A stretch of 64,000 nucleotides of DNA from Oryzias latipes (Eukaryota > Chordata > Actinopteri > Beloniformes > Adrianichthyidae): contig NC_019868.2 of assembly GCF_002234675.1 (NCBI RefSeq), forward strand, positions 27,542,293-27,606,292, read 5' to 3'. The stretch's first letter is position 1, and every line of letters begins with the position of its first letter. Under the pieces are notes generated by a model. It ran no database searches, had not been told where the DNA came from, and saw only the letters and a program-made list of their open reading frames with translations. Made by a program: the position numbers and the translations under genes. Of the stretch, positions 25,401 through 35,779 are shown one piece after another.

Positions 25401-28400
25401 GGACCCACGCTGCTGAAACTCAATCCTATAAAAGAAATCCACAATTTTCCCTATAGGATTAGCCGGAGACATCAGGACCACCCTCAGGAAACAGTGCCAG
25501 CGGAAGTCAAACATGCGTGCTGCTGTGACACTGTTCCTGCGCAACAATTCACACCTCTCAGCCCAATCCAACTGGTCAGCTGTCTGGGTTCTCCCCTCCT
25601 GTCTTAACACAGTGTCGAGGAGATTTTTCCAACGCATGTCGGCAGCAGAGAACGAACAGAACCACGTTGGAATACCCAGCTGACGAACACAGGCCAACAG
25701 GTCCTTCTGTGTTGCCTGCCAGAATGCCGGAGTGCCTCGAATAGGCCGGAGGAAACAAAAGCCCTGATCTGCTTCCAGCAGCTTCTTCAGGGTTTTCTCA
25801 GAATGTGCATCGGCACTTACACCTTCAGATGCACTTCCTGATTTTTCTTTTCTGAGAGCCACAGACACACTAGAAACAACCTTCTCCACCTCCGACATGT
25901 ACTGTGCAAAAAAGATGTACTCGACGTTCTGTGCAAACCTACCGTCAGCATGGAGGATCCTGTTGTTAAAGTAACGCGATAGAGTTAATTTGAACTTTCT
26001 GCTTTCATGGTAAACGTTTTTACCATCGGGAAAGATGACAGGAAAACATTTAGCTTCATTTTCTCGATTAGTCAATAATCGGACCGGATTATTGCCTTCC
26101 GCCGGGGCCAAATTCAAAATGTCTTCAAAATACTGATCCAGGACTTCTTGGCCGATGTCCACTGGGAACAGAGCAGAATCTTGGAACATGCAGTGATTCT
26201 GTCTGTCATGGAGAAGCTCATCTTCTCCATCATCGGCCTCATCCTCTTTTTTGTCCGTCTGCTTTTCTGGTTCGTTTCGATTTTCTTCTTCCAATTCTTC
26301 TTTACAAAAGTCATTGAGCCAAGCTTCATTAAAGTCTATGTCTTTGTAATATTTATTGTTGCGTTTCAAATACTGCAAGGCCCGCCTAATGTGCATGGTA
26401 TCCACAAACTGATACTCATAATGACCTTTGTAAGTCAGTTTACGCTTTAATTTGACGCGCAACAGAGACCCTTCCATGTCAGACCGAGGCAGCACATTGG
26501 TCGTTTGCACCAAGTTGGCAGGAACACACGTGATTGGGCCGTGAACACCATTCTGCCCACCTTTAGGCAGAGCAAGCATCTTCATGAAAGGTATATGCAG
26601 TGCAATCAGATGCTGCTCTAGACTATTTAAACAGGCCAACTCAGGTGGGACAGGACAAACCTCCAGGTTATTACCGACCCACTCAGGCGGGGTCAGACCT
26701 CTTTTTAACTTTGAGTCGCAGCAGTGGCAAATCCAAAGAGCGCTCCTCGCCGTCTCTAAAAACAAACATGGGCTCTCACAGTCCATGTTGCAGCGGTGCA
26801 GGTAGTCCTCACTAATGCACACATCTGCAATCTCTGCCATCTTCGCAGATTTGCTGTAAGTCTCCCTGACACACAGCAAAACCTGGTGATGGAACAGAAG
26901 TCTGTTGCACACACAGCAAACAAACTCTGGACCCTTTTCCACCTTTTTTAGGAAGTCCTGCATGACTTCCTGAAAACTCTCCGCTTTCTTTTTATTCAAT
27001 TGCCTCTTCTGTTGAACATTATTTATGACACTCTTTCTGAATGCAGGGTTTTCTCTGTATCGCTTTTTGATTGCAACATTAACCTTAATCTTGTGTGTGG
27101 CGTCTCTTTTATTTTTGTCTATGCTCAGAGCTTTCACCTTGGTCCTGTGGGCCGAGTCTCCGCTATATTTCTGTTTGCTCAGAGCTTTCACATTGGTTCT
27201 GTGTGCTGCATTATCTCTATATTTTTGTTTGCTCAGAGCTTTCACCACGATCTTGTGTGCTGCATTATCTCTATATTTTTGTTTGCTCAGAGCTTTCACC
27301 ACGATCTTGTGTGCTGCATTATCTCTATATTTTTGTTTGCTCAGAGCTTTCACCATGATCTTGTGCGCTGTATTATCTCTATATTTTTGTATGCTCAGAG
27401 CTTTCATCATGGTCTTGTGTGCGGCATCGTGTCTATATTTTGCTTTCACTTTTGACTTTAACATTTCTCTATAATCTTCATTTTCAACGTAACTTATTTG
27501 TCGCCGTGTCTTAATTATCAACTTCACTTTCTGTCTGTAACTTGCATCTTTAAAATATTTTTTTTGGATGGTGTGCTTCAACCGTTCCCTCTCGTTTTCT
27601 CTGTAGATTTTTCCTTTAAACTTTTTTGTTGTTTGTTGCCTTTTTTGGGATAGAAAGTATTTAGTAGTTAAATTTCTACATTTAATCTGGCTGTCAGTTA
27701 TTGAATTTGTCTGTACGCCTGTCAAATTATTGTCATCTTTGGCATATGAACGCATGTAATATGTTTTTGGTTGTTTGTTGGCAGAGGGACAACAACTAGC
27801 ACAGCGGTCCTGTTGTGGATCTTTAACACACAAAACAGTCTCAAAATGTGTTCCACCACAATTTTCTATATAAATTGCATTTTCACATAATTGCTGACCG
27901 CTGCTCTGGTGCCGAAGCCACCTGCCATCAAACAATACAAAAACATTTACTCCTAACAAATCAGCCGTGGCTTGAATTTCCACGTCTGTGGCCCAAACAC
28001 TAACAAACCGCATTCTAGATTTGGTTATGTACTCAGCCACAGAGGAGTACTCGCGCCCAATTACCCAGCTGTACAGATCGGGGTTTGTTTCCAATTGTTT
28101 AACGATGGCTAACCGAATTTTTCTGTGGCTGTTTTGGGATCCGCTCACAGCCTGAGAGATGGCCCTAAAGTAACAATTTCCATCTCCAATAATTTTTTCG
28201 TTGGTACAAGGGGGCCCTAACAAACCAATGGGAGGAGCAGGTGGGGCATTAAAATTTTGGAACTCAATATTTAACATTGAGGACAGAGCCTGGCAGACAT
28301 GCCGATTTAAAGGGTTAAAATAGAAAATTTCCTGCTCAGGCTCACTAAAAATTACATCCTGTTCCTCCACAGCAACATCATCTAATTTGACTTTCTTCAG

Positions 28401-31400
28401 GTTTTCGACTGAAGGGTCTGCATTATCAATTTTTGAATCCATTTTTCGTTTTGTTGCTGTCTGTTTAGATTCTACAGTGACATCTAATGAAGTGTCATGG
28501 AAGAGGCTCTCTTTGCAGAGGTTCAGGGAGTTACTTTCTGCAGGACTTCCTAAGAAAGGGTTAAATGTATTGGAAGCAGAAAAAACAACACCAACTATTT
28601 CAAACTCTGTGAGGACAATGCCCTCAACTGACCTCTGCAGGTAGTCGTGAACTTCACCCACAGAGTCAAAAAACAAAACTACACTGGATCCATCAGGGAC
28701 CCTCATCCCTTCAGGACTGCGAGAATGGGAGTCTACAATAGCCCAGCGTCCATTCTCAGCAATGACGGCACACGTGTTCTCACACAGTGTCAGCAGACAT
28801 GTGTTGTACTTTGCCGTCATCCTAGCCAACCCCTCCTTCAGGGGAACCAACACACCCACATCAACAAATTCACCCGAATCGATTTTAGCATCCCCGCTAA
28901 CAACTTCCCCAAAAGCACAGGACAGTTCAACCCCATCCACCACTACTTGATCTGGAAGATCAGTCGCTCTCAGAAAACCTGCAGAGTCAGTGATTTTGTT
29001 CTGTCTCTGCAGGTCCGAGTAAACCTGATCTCCAGCAAGCAGCACAGAATCTAACTCACAACAGTCCCACTGAAACACACCTTTAACAGTGTGCTTGGCA
29101 GCAGCCACCAAAGAGATGGCCATGCACTGCCGCCCAGTGTTGCTCCCAAACAGCTCACTGCCCTGGTGAAACGATCCTCTGATGCTGGGGAACTTTAACG
29201 TACCAGCAGCAGGAACAGGACCAGGCTCCTGGACCTCAGAGGTTAGCAGCTCATCATCCGAGGAGCCAAACGTTACACCAACCTCCATGTCAACTGAACT
29301 AGAGTCTGACACAGCCTCAACACTACAACTGGCAGGAGCAGCAACCACCTCACTGTTACCTTCAGAGGGACCAAACAGGATTACAGGGTCTGAACTTGGC
29401 TGAACCACACAGCAGATGCAGGAAGGAGAACAGCTCTTACCTTTGCTGCTCTTCTTACCTCCTGCAGCAGGCCGTCCACGCTGCTGCTGGTCCTTTAGAA
29501 AAAATAGGAGAAAAGAAAGACATTACTTTAAAAGGATACAAGGCTTAGGAAGCATTTTGATCATACTTGCCCAAGAATCATGTCTGCTACTAAAAGAGCA
29601 CACAACAAAAGCTTAAGTAGGAACACAAACAAACATGTCAAACTTAAAATGAATATAAATAAATAAAAACGTCAATATTGAGGTTTTTTCTGTTCTTCTC
29701 TCACCTGGTCCACAGGCCGCTCCACCGTCACGTCCTTGGTAGGAGACCTAGGTGTCACCCCCACACGGTCCTGCATACAAACATGAAATGTATTTAAGGT
29801 CACACTTTTACCATGAACTAGGTGCTGCAGCATTCTGACTGAATGAAACTACAAAGTCATTATACCTGAGCCGGCACCCTCTCCTTCCTGGCACGCCTGG
29901 CAGGTGAAGGCCGGGGTTTCACCTCCACGTGCTCGGGAACCTCCGCCTTAGTGAAAAACAGAAGAACACAAAAAATACACACCATTAAATGTGTTTAAGA
30001 AAGAACATTTCACTTTAAAACTCTATTTTGACCTCTACAACACACAACATTAATGTGTCCTCTTCTTACCTGGGGCCTGGGGGCAGCCCTCTGGGATGCA
30101 GCCACAGCCCTCCGGCGACGTCTAGCACGAGACGTCTGACGAATAATGACAAACACCAGAAAAAAGTATTTAGGAGCAGTTTTAAAGCTATTCTGAACTC
30201 TGAGCATCAAGACAAAACACTTACCTTGTTCCCAGCGGGAACAGGCGCAGCAGCTCCAGCACAGTCCAGATCTGACGGGTAAAATTTGTCCATCAGATCC
30301 AGAATAGCAGGGCTGAAGCGCACGGGCGACACCGGGAGAGGAGCAGCCTGTGGAATAGAAAACACAGAAATGTTATCATGTGGACACAACAAACACACTG
30401 CAGTTTTATTTTTCCTGCAACTCACCTGCTCCAATCCCCGCCCGTGCCAGGATGCCAGAGGAGAGCGGTCTGCACCCGAAGGACTGGCTTTCTGTAGAGA
30501 GTGAGAAAGAAAGAGAAAACTATTTAGACACTTGAACTAGCCTCTTCCATGGACCACAGACCTGCTCTGCACACGCCACTTCTGGTCTGGCTTTCAAGGA
30601 AGCTGGATTCACCTTGAACACATGTACAAGTTTAAAACAGGAAAATCATTTCATTTGTATAAAGTGAGCTGACGCTTACCTTTGCCTTCCCTACCTTGCA
30701 AGCCCACTCAAAAGGGTTGGTTGGAGGAGGGGACACAGGGTGCTCCCTCACAACCACCTTAGGAGCGACTCGCCGCACGGCAGGCCGGGGCGACGCAGGA
30801 GGAGGCGCCTGGACCTCTGGCTCCACCAGCTGCAGAGCAGAGTAGTTCCACAGCAGGGAAGCCAGAAGGACCATCCCTCCATCGTCACTCAGGTGGACCT
30901 GAGAGACACAAAAAAACAAAAAACCCCACGAGATTTAATTTGAGACTTATTGTACTGAGAAAAGCTGTCTGCATCAAAAACAACCAGAACCATCAACCTA
31001 CCCCATCGCGGGCCCACAGCTCCAAGTGGTCCAAGCTGAAGTGCTCAGCAACAGACAGGTACTTAATGCCTGCACAGGAATGAAAGTTAGTGACCTGTTC
31101 CCCCAGACAATCATCTACATGACAACCAACAAGGACATGATGTTATACCCATCTGCGCCGCCACTCGGTTGAAGTCCTGGCGGAGGAACGTCTGCAGGTC
31201 CGGGGCCACAGTCAGGCGAGGCGGGAAGTCCAGGACGAAGAGCTGGTAAAACAATCCCACAAACACACAAACCAGCTTCAGTAATTACACTTTCTGCTGC
31301 TGCTGCATCCCCCTCTGCTTCTCTTCAACGTGCAACGATTAAAACACACTTACCTTGGACCACTTGGACTGGAACAGAGCCAGGAGCCGCCTGAAGTCCA

Positions 31401-32038
31401 CAGCTGCCTCGGGGAGCGTCCGGCTGGCCGTCAGGTTGTTGCTGGGGGCGAGAAGACACACAAGATCGGGGGTACGTGGAATGTTTGCGTGCCTTACCTC
31501 TTTGTACAGCTCGGCTGCACTGGCGCCAGGGGTGGAAATGAACCCGAAGGTCATGCCCCCACCCCCAGGCATCCGGACGATCCCGTCCACCAGGGCGCGA
31601 AGGTGGGAGTCTCCTACCACCAGGACGAACTGGAACACATGCAGTTGTTGTCATAGCCATAACTTACACTGGGTAACAGTCAGTCACAGGTACTTTACCT
31701 TCTCCCCGGGAGACTCTGGCGGCACAAGGCACTTGTGGCTCTTCCCGGTGGCAGAAGACACTGGCCATCTTCGCACGGGGTGCCTAAACCCAGTGCCGGA
31801 GCCTGGGAAATACAACACGTTAGGGTGTGTTCTCTTTTTAGCCAACAGCACATACACATGCATCAATTCATAAAAGATTCGGGAGCAGAATAAAACTGAT
31901 GCAATAATGGAGAGAGAAAAAAAATCTCAGTTACTTACGTGAACTCGGAGCACTCGGGCTTGGATGGCCAGTCGGTCCCAGGTCCATGGGCGCGAAGTTC
32001 CTGGCACGGGCTCTGCGGTGGTCCTTGCCCCGTGGCAT
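21744..32038 (-). CDS. Helentron multidomain Rep/helicase/endonuclease polyprotein (14 coding exons)
   Basis: This encodes the transposition protein of a Helentron (Helitron-class, rolling-circle). Coding exons, descending: 32038-31939, 31802-31699, 31629-31354, 31242-31149, 31069-31002, 30898-30680, 30612-30562, 30491-30426, 30347-30225, 30135-30070, 29946-29866, 29770-29705, 29492-29459 and 29389-21744. All have GT-AG borders and the lengths sum to 8,994 bases, 2,998 codons with the TAG stop. Domain order: SGNH hydrolase (about residues 69-220), linker, C76-like protease (about 500-720), OTU (about 845-970), 18-residue repeats, Cys-rich region, HUH Rep (about 1570-2000), PIF1 helicase (about 2310-2765), EEP nuclease (about 2770-2997). 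The big exon is open upstream to a GTG at 29408, but that is not the start: the in-phase acceptor lies at 29390. The ATG begins its exon, with A at -3 once spliced to the noncoding exon ending at 34501. No stop or frameshift is seen, implying recent activity. Confidence 0.85.
22450..23790 (-). other. PIF1/RecD-type helicase domain
   Basis: Walker A GGAGTGKS (Lys codon 23703-23705), Walker B IIDEIS, the GDFYQLPPV motif, VMLCKNLDITDGLVNG, TVHKVQGLT and VYVAVSRVRT are all present in family order. This superfamily 1B helicase unwinds the nicked strand in Helitron transposition. No key residue is missing. Confidence 0.9.
24700..26110 (-). other. Helitron-like Rep (HUH nickase) domain
   Basis: The metal-binding HUH motif is in PHVHVLFWIEG (His codons at 25395-25397 and 25389-25391). 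The catalytic two-tyrosine motif is in VVYIISYISKEE (Tyr codons at 24771-24773 and 24759-24761). Upstream, VFPDGKNVYHESRKFKLTLS matches the N-terminal Helitron-like region. This domain nicks one strand and joins covalently to the 5' end during rolling-circle transposition. Both histidines and both tyrosines are intact. Confidence 0.88.
26450..26970 (-). other. Cysteine-rich segment before Rep (DUF6570-like)
   Basis: It begins with FVCCVCNRLLFHHQ and continues with spaced CxxxC and CxxC pairs (CESPC, CHCC), then WVGNNLEVCPVPPELACLN and LALPKGGQNGVHG. This layout is typical of the zinc-binding region that precedes the Rep domain in animal Helitrons. The role is probably DNA binding at the transposon ends. 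The family name is from memory. Confidence 0.6.
27073..27440 (-). repeat. In-frame 54-bp tandem repeat (18-residue repeat) in the Helentron ORF
   Basis: Units recur at exact 54-base spacing (for example AGAGCTTTCA at 27127, 27181, 27235, 27289, 27343 and 27397). They encode a basic repeat of the form YRDNAAHKIVVKALSKQK, six clear copies plus degenerate ones on each side. Two units are almost identical at the DNA level, so copy number is probably unstable. The positive charge suggests nucleic-acid contact or a spacer between OTU and Rep. Confidence 0.85.
27830..28220 (-). other. OTU-family cysteine protease domain
   Basis: Motif GDGNCYFRAIS supplies the OTU catalytic Asp and Cys (Cys codon 28173-28175). 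The C-terminal GGTHFETVL supplies the catalytic His (codon 27846-27848). The length between them, about 110 residues, fits OTU. OTU enzymes are deubiquitinases; OTU domains are known in some Helitrons and other transposons. All key residues are present, so it should be active if expressed. Confidence 0.85.
28650..29200 (-). other. Peptidase C76-like (tegument-type) cysteine protease domain
   Basis: The first 270 residues of the large exon resemble the peptidase C76 deubiquitinase fold known from herpesvirus large tegument proteins, and from memory also present in some animal transposons. Visible: GRQCMAIS with the candidate nucleophile Cys (codon at 29124-29126), the conserved pattern LDSVLLAGDQVYSDL, and VDSHSRSPEGM giving the Asp-x-His pair (codons at 28731-28733 and 28725-28727), followed by a DG..VVLFFDS block. 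In C76 enzymes Cys, Asp and His form the active site that cleaves ubiquitin chains. This is a distant similarity judged by motif order, so the family call is tentative. Confidence 0.6.
29459..30612 (-). other. Pro/Arg-rich linker exons of the Helentron protein
   Basis: Seven small exons (34-123 bases) follow the hydrolase. All splice in phase 0 except the last, which ends in phase 1. They encode a flexible segment rich in Pro, Ala and Arg. One part reads PLPVSPVRFSPAILDLMDK, a possible short binding motif. An Arg-rich patch (SRARRRRRA) could be a nuclear localisation signal. No fold is expected. Uniform small in-phase exons allow skipping without frame loss, so isoforms are possible. Confidence 0.65.
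30680..31629 (-). other. SGNH/GDSL-type hydrolase module of the Helentron protein (four exons)
   Basis: Four exons encode one compact domain. Block I is VVGDSHLRAL, with the nucleophile Ser of GDS. A Gly-rich turn (MPGGGGMTFGF) follows. The block III position is LAPSNNLT, supplying the oxyanion Asn. Block V, DGVHLSDD, supplies Asp and His and is formed across the exon junction at 31002/30898. SGNH enzymes are esterases, lipases or deacetylases; the substrate here cannot be named. CR1-type retroelements also carry an esterase domain of this fold. Related sequences recur, from memory, in uncharacterised multi-copy fish proteins. All catalytic positions are present, so activity is plausible. Confidence 0.72.
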
Positions 32039-34500
32039 CTACACAAAGATCATAAACACACAAAAACACACAAAAACACTTTTAGCACAACCAGTACTTT
32101 TATAATATAAGATCATTTTGTCCAATATACATTAAAACTAATTTTCCTTGACAATATAAATAATAGCAGTACGTTTAAAAAGCATTGTATGTTTCTTTCA
32201 GAATAAACTTTAGAAAAAGATTTACAGCAAGCAAAAATAGTTGCCACTGTTGGTGAGCAGTCAATCTTTTATTCAGTATTATTCTATTAATCTATTCCAA
32301 AACACAGAATGAAATACTGTGCTATATATCCTTTTTGTTTTAAAAAACAGATCTTAAAGAAAATATAACTTTTTGCTGACCACTGCAGCAGCAGAAGCAG
32401 GACATGCTAAAATTCACATGGACAGTCAGCCCAGAAATAAGATAAATCTGGCCAAGCAGCAGGAAATGGCCAAAACGACAATAAAAAATAAAATAAAAAC
32501 AAAAATCAGCCAGGTGCATTAACAGGTCTCTTTCATGTCAGGAAAACTGATTTAGTGCAGCAACCAGCATGTTCAAAATGTTTGCAGCAGAAAAACCCGT
32601 CTGACTTCTGACTGTGCAGCTGCAAGTTACATTTATTACAATCAAGATTTTTATCTGAACTGTCATTTCATTTAAAAAGAAAGTTGAAATACTAGAAAGC
32701 ATTTTTTTCAAGAGGTTTTTTACCCTTTGGAGAAAAGCACACCTGTTTTTAATAAGATACCCTTTGAAAAGTAACATTACTAGTTCAAAATGGCTTCTTC
32801 TGCTACATATATGAAGTCTATTTTGGTGAGCCATCAGTTCTTTATTCATTACTTCTATTAATCTTTTCCAAAACACTTCTACAGAATGAAATAAATGTGC
32901 TTTAAATCTTTTTTGTTTTAACAAACAGATCTTAAAGAAAATCTAACTTTTTACCAATATTTTCCTCCAGAGGATGCACAGATCACAAACAGGCATTTAA
33001 TTTCGCATCAAGTCAGCGAATAAACTCTACAGTTTCAGGAGATCCTCAGCCATAAATCCACAGATCTGACTAAATTCAACTTCATCATTTAGCTGAGGTT
33101 ACACAATCTCACAAACTTGCATCAAAACAACATGCAGCTCCATGAGTGATCATTAAGAAACCAGCTGCACCAGCAAGCCCAAACCATCCATAGGTAAATT
33201 CACACTAAAAATCACAGCATTCAAATTAAATCTACCAAGTAGAATCAATCACAACATCCAGGAGTCAACAGTAACAATCACTGCGAAGACAGTAACTAAT
33301 ACATAATAGCATCTACCTACATGCAAATGTAACCCAATGTGAGTCACATTTCAGGTTAAATGAGCAAGAAAAAAAAAAAAGAATCCTAGCAGGTTCTATT
33401 TGTAATGATCTTACCAATCCATGTGAACTTGGAACATTTTAAACACAAAATAATACCCCAATTTAAAAATGTCATACGTTTTAATAAACTCTTAATGACT
33501 TAACAAAAGAACACTTATTTAATAAATGCTTTACCTCTTTGACAAAAGATTTAGAACATAGCTGAATTTTTTCATGTGCAGTTAGATTTTTTTAAATGCA
33601 ACTCTTAATGCATTTTAAGACATTTTTAATTCTAAACTGAATGAAAGCAATACAATCAGCACTGAATTGAATAATGAATAACAGCAAAATATATATAAAA
33701 TCACCAAGCAATAACACAATAAAATTAGACAATGCCACAGCAATAAAGCAGCAAACCGCATGAACAGATGAGTGAACACCGACCGACACCCCCCCCCCCC
33801 CACACACACACACCATTCCGGCAACATCAAACACACCGACTGTCCTTTGAAGTTAAAGCTAAAGCCAAGTCGAAGCTGCGCCACTAATAAATTACACAAA
33901 TGCAACAATCACAACAGCAAAAATATGAAACAATACTTTAGCTTTGGGTAATTCCATACTGACAAAGCTAACACAAACTAGCTTGCTTCAAGAAACGTCC
34001 ACTTGATGTTAAGATAACTTCAACACGAGGCAAGGTCACTGATAAAAATCACACAAATGCAACACTCATGTTTTATATTTACAACAGCAGAAAAATAAAT
34101 CAAGCATTTTACTCTCAAATACTTTCAAGTTTGGGTCTGGACTAGCTAGCTAACGCGCTAGCTAGCTAGCTTCAAAATGTCATCCTTTTGAAGTTAAGCT
34201 AACTTCAACACGAGGCAAAGTCACCGATAAAATTACACAAATAATGCAACACTCATCTTCACAACAGCAGCAAAATAAACCAAGCATTTCACTCAAATAC
34301 TTTTAAATTTGGTCTTTCAATGTTCAGGCTTGCTAACGCTAGTTAGCTAGCTTAAAACGGCAATGCTTTGAAGTTCGGCTAAACTTCGACACACAGCAAA
34401 CAAAGTGACTAAAATGCAACACTCTTTTTTACAACAGCAGAAATATAAAGCACAAGCATTTTACTCTCAAATACGTCTGAGATATTTATGAAACGCTTAC
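32039..34500 (-). other. Intron 1 of the Helentron gene
   Basis: This lies between a noncoding exon ending at 34501 (donor GTAAGC) and the ATG exon at 32038. It contains a diverged internal duplication (about 32270-32390 versus 32840-32960), a C tract at 33788-33798, and at 33840-34480 a degenerate tandem repeat. Nothing in it looks coding. Confidence 0.55.
33840..34480. repeat. Degenerate tandem repeat near the Helentron promoter, period about 160-180 bp
   Basis: Four units share the order: GAAGTTAAGCTAACTTC, a block with CACAAATGCAACACTC, ACAACAGCAG, and CAAGCATTTTACTC followed by a gctagc-rich stretch. Units begin near 33849, 34010, 34191 and 34371. The same arrangement is present in the second copy at about 45330-45985. 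Confidence 0.6.
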
Positions 34501-34860
34501 CTTCTCGACCTAAAAAGTGGGCCGGGGCAACAAAATGGAGTCCTACAGAGACAGAGTAGAGAAGAAAAAACGGGGGGATGGGTGGAGAATAAAAACTCTT
34601 CGTGGAAATAGATGGAGTTAAATCCTCTTTTGGTCGAAGTAACAGGCAGTAGAGATCCTTCTCTGGCGAAAATCAGCCGATCCTCTGGGTGCAGAAACCA
34701 AGGAAAACCTTTTCTCACAGAGCTCTGACAGACACGTCCGATCACTCAGAAGTCCCGTGTGAAAAGGGACGAATTCTCCACCGTTCCAGAAGCTTCTACC
34801 ACCTTGGACCAATCACAGACAGCCACACCCCAATTGTTGTTGACGTGATTGGATAGAAAA
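34501..34860 (-). promoter_or_regulatory. Probable Helentron promoter and noncoding first exon
   Basis: A strong donor (AAG|GTAAGC) at 34500-34501 defines the end of a noncoding first exon. An acceptor at 34543 may split off a 42-bp exon. Upstream, ACCAATCAC (34808-34816) and its complement GTGATTGGA (about 34846-34854) place two CCAAT boxes in opposite orientation about 30 bases apart, as in NF-Y promoters. The block is conserved in the second copy (about 46010-46360). Transcription would run toward lower coordinates. No TATA box is evident. Confidence 0.5.
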
Positions 34861-34869
34861 CGGGCAAAA

Positions 34870-35770
34870 CCATTTGTAGGACTTTTGCAACTACAAAATC
34901 ATAATACTTTATTATTCACAACGTTTTAAGCACCGACTCAGCATTAGTTACTGTTTGCAGAAAAAAAGAGTGAATCTGTGAATTACAACAGTGACAACGC
35001 TTTTATATAAAATAGTATCAGCATTTATTTAATTCCTTTCAAAATTTGTCTACAGCAGCTTCACAAAATGGCGGCTTCCTGGTGGAATAAAAACGTTTAA
35101 TATATAATGTATTTTTTTATAAATGACTCTTTTGTGACATTTCTAAGCAATACAAACTAATTTGACATAAAATACACCTTTGTGAATGGACAAGATGTTT
35201 TTTTTTAATCATACTTTGTTAGCAGAGAGCAGTTTTTTTATTGGTGATGACTTATGAGCATGTAGCACAACAGTTAAAATGTATTTACATTTTAACTGTC
35301 TGTATCAATGCCCCCCCCCCCCCTTAAAACCTGATTACTATTTTCAATTTAAATAAAAAAACACCTTTGTATTTAAAAATGATTATAGATTTTTTTTGGT
35401 TACATTTGTTCCCCTAAAATTTGGAAGCCTATTTTTAAGTACAAAGCATCTTTATATCATCAGAAAAAATAAATACCCACCTGTCCACATTCAATGAGGT
35501 TTGAACTGCTCCATTTCTCCTTTAAAGACTGATGGTTTTCTTTAATTCTGGCCTAACATGATTTTTTTAACATGTTCACACACAGAAAGTTGTTTGAATT
35601 CTTACAAAAAGGTAAAATTGCTACCACATCAGTATGTAAGCTAGATGAGCTTTTGTGAGTGTTACATGTCAATCATTGTAGGTTATGGGAAGCATTCAAG
35701 CATCTTCACTCAGTGAGAAAATGACAGAATACCACGTTGACTTGATTTATTCATATCATAAAGAACACAG
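34870..35770. other. AT-rich interval upstream of the Helentron, no gene seen
   Basis: It contains the palindrome at 35271 and a C tract at 35311-35323. It is otherwise low in features and is repeated in the second copy at about 46380-47260. Confidence 0.4.
35271..35298. repeat. Perfect palindromic hairpin upstream of the Helentron
   Basis: CAGTTAAAATG and CATTTTAACTG form an 11-bp perfect stem around the 6-nt loop TATTTA, followed within 20 bases by a C tract. The same structure occurs at 46769-46796 in the second copy. It could mark or lie near the 5' terminus of the transposon, or could be an unrelated MITE core. Confidence 0.5.
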
Positions 35771-35779
35771 GTGTCAGTG

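Noticed and set aside
26993..27474. Plus-strand hydrophobic repeat frames opposite the 54-bp repeat
   Set aside because: They are the antisense of the in-frame basic repeat. The periodicity is a multiple of three, so all frames stay open.
28650..29200. Endogenous herpesvirus fragment, because of the tegument-type protease similarity
   Set aside because: The domain is fused in frame to Helentron Rep, helicase and endonuclease, and no other herpesvirus-like gene is seen. A transposon-borne domain is the simpler reading.
29406..29408. GTG at 29408 as translation start of the large Helentron exon
   Set aside because: The acceptor at 29390 joins in phase to upstream exons that supply an ATG at 32038. 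A GTG start is unlikely in a vertebrate nuclear gene.
31325..31873. Plus-strand frames of 108-172 codons over the hydrolase exons (also at 43018-43561)
   Set aside because: They are shadows of the GC-rich minus-strand exons, whose splice sites, motifs and conservation fit the minus strand.
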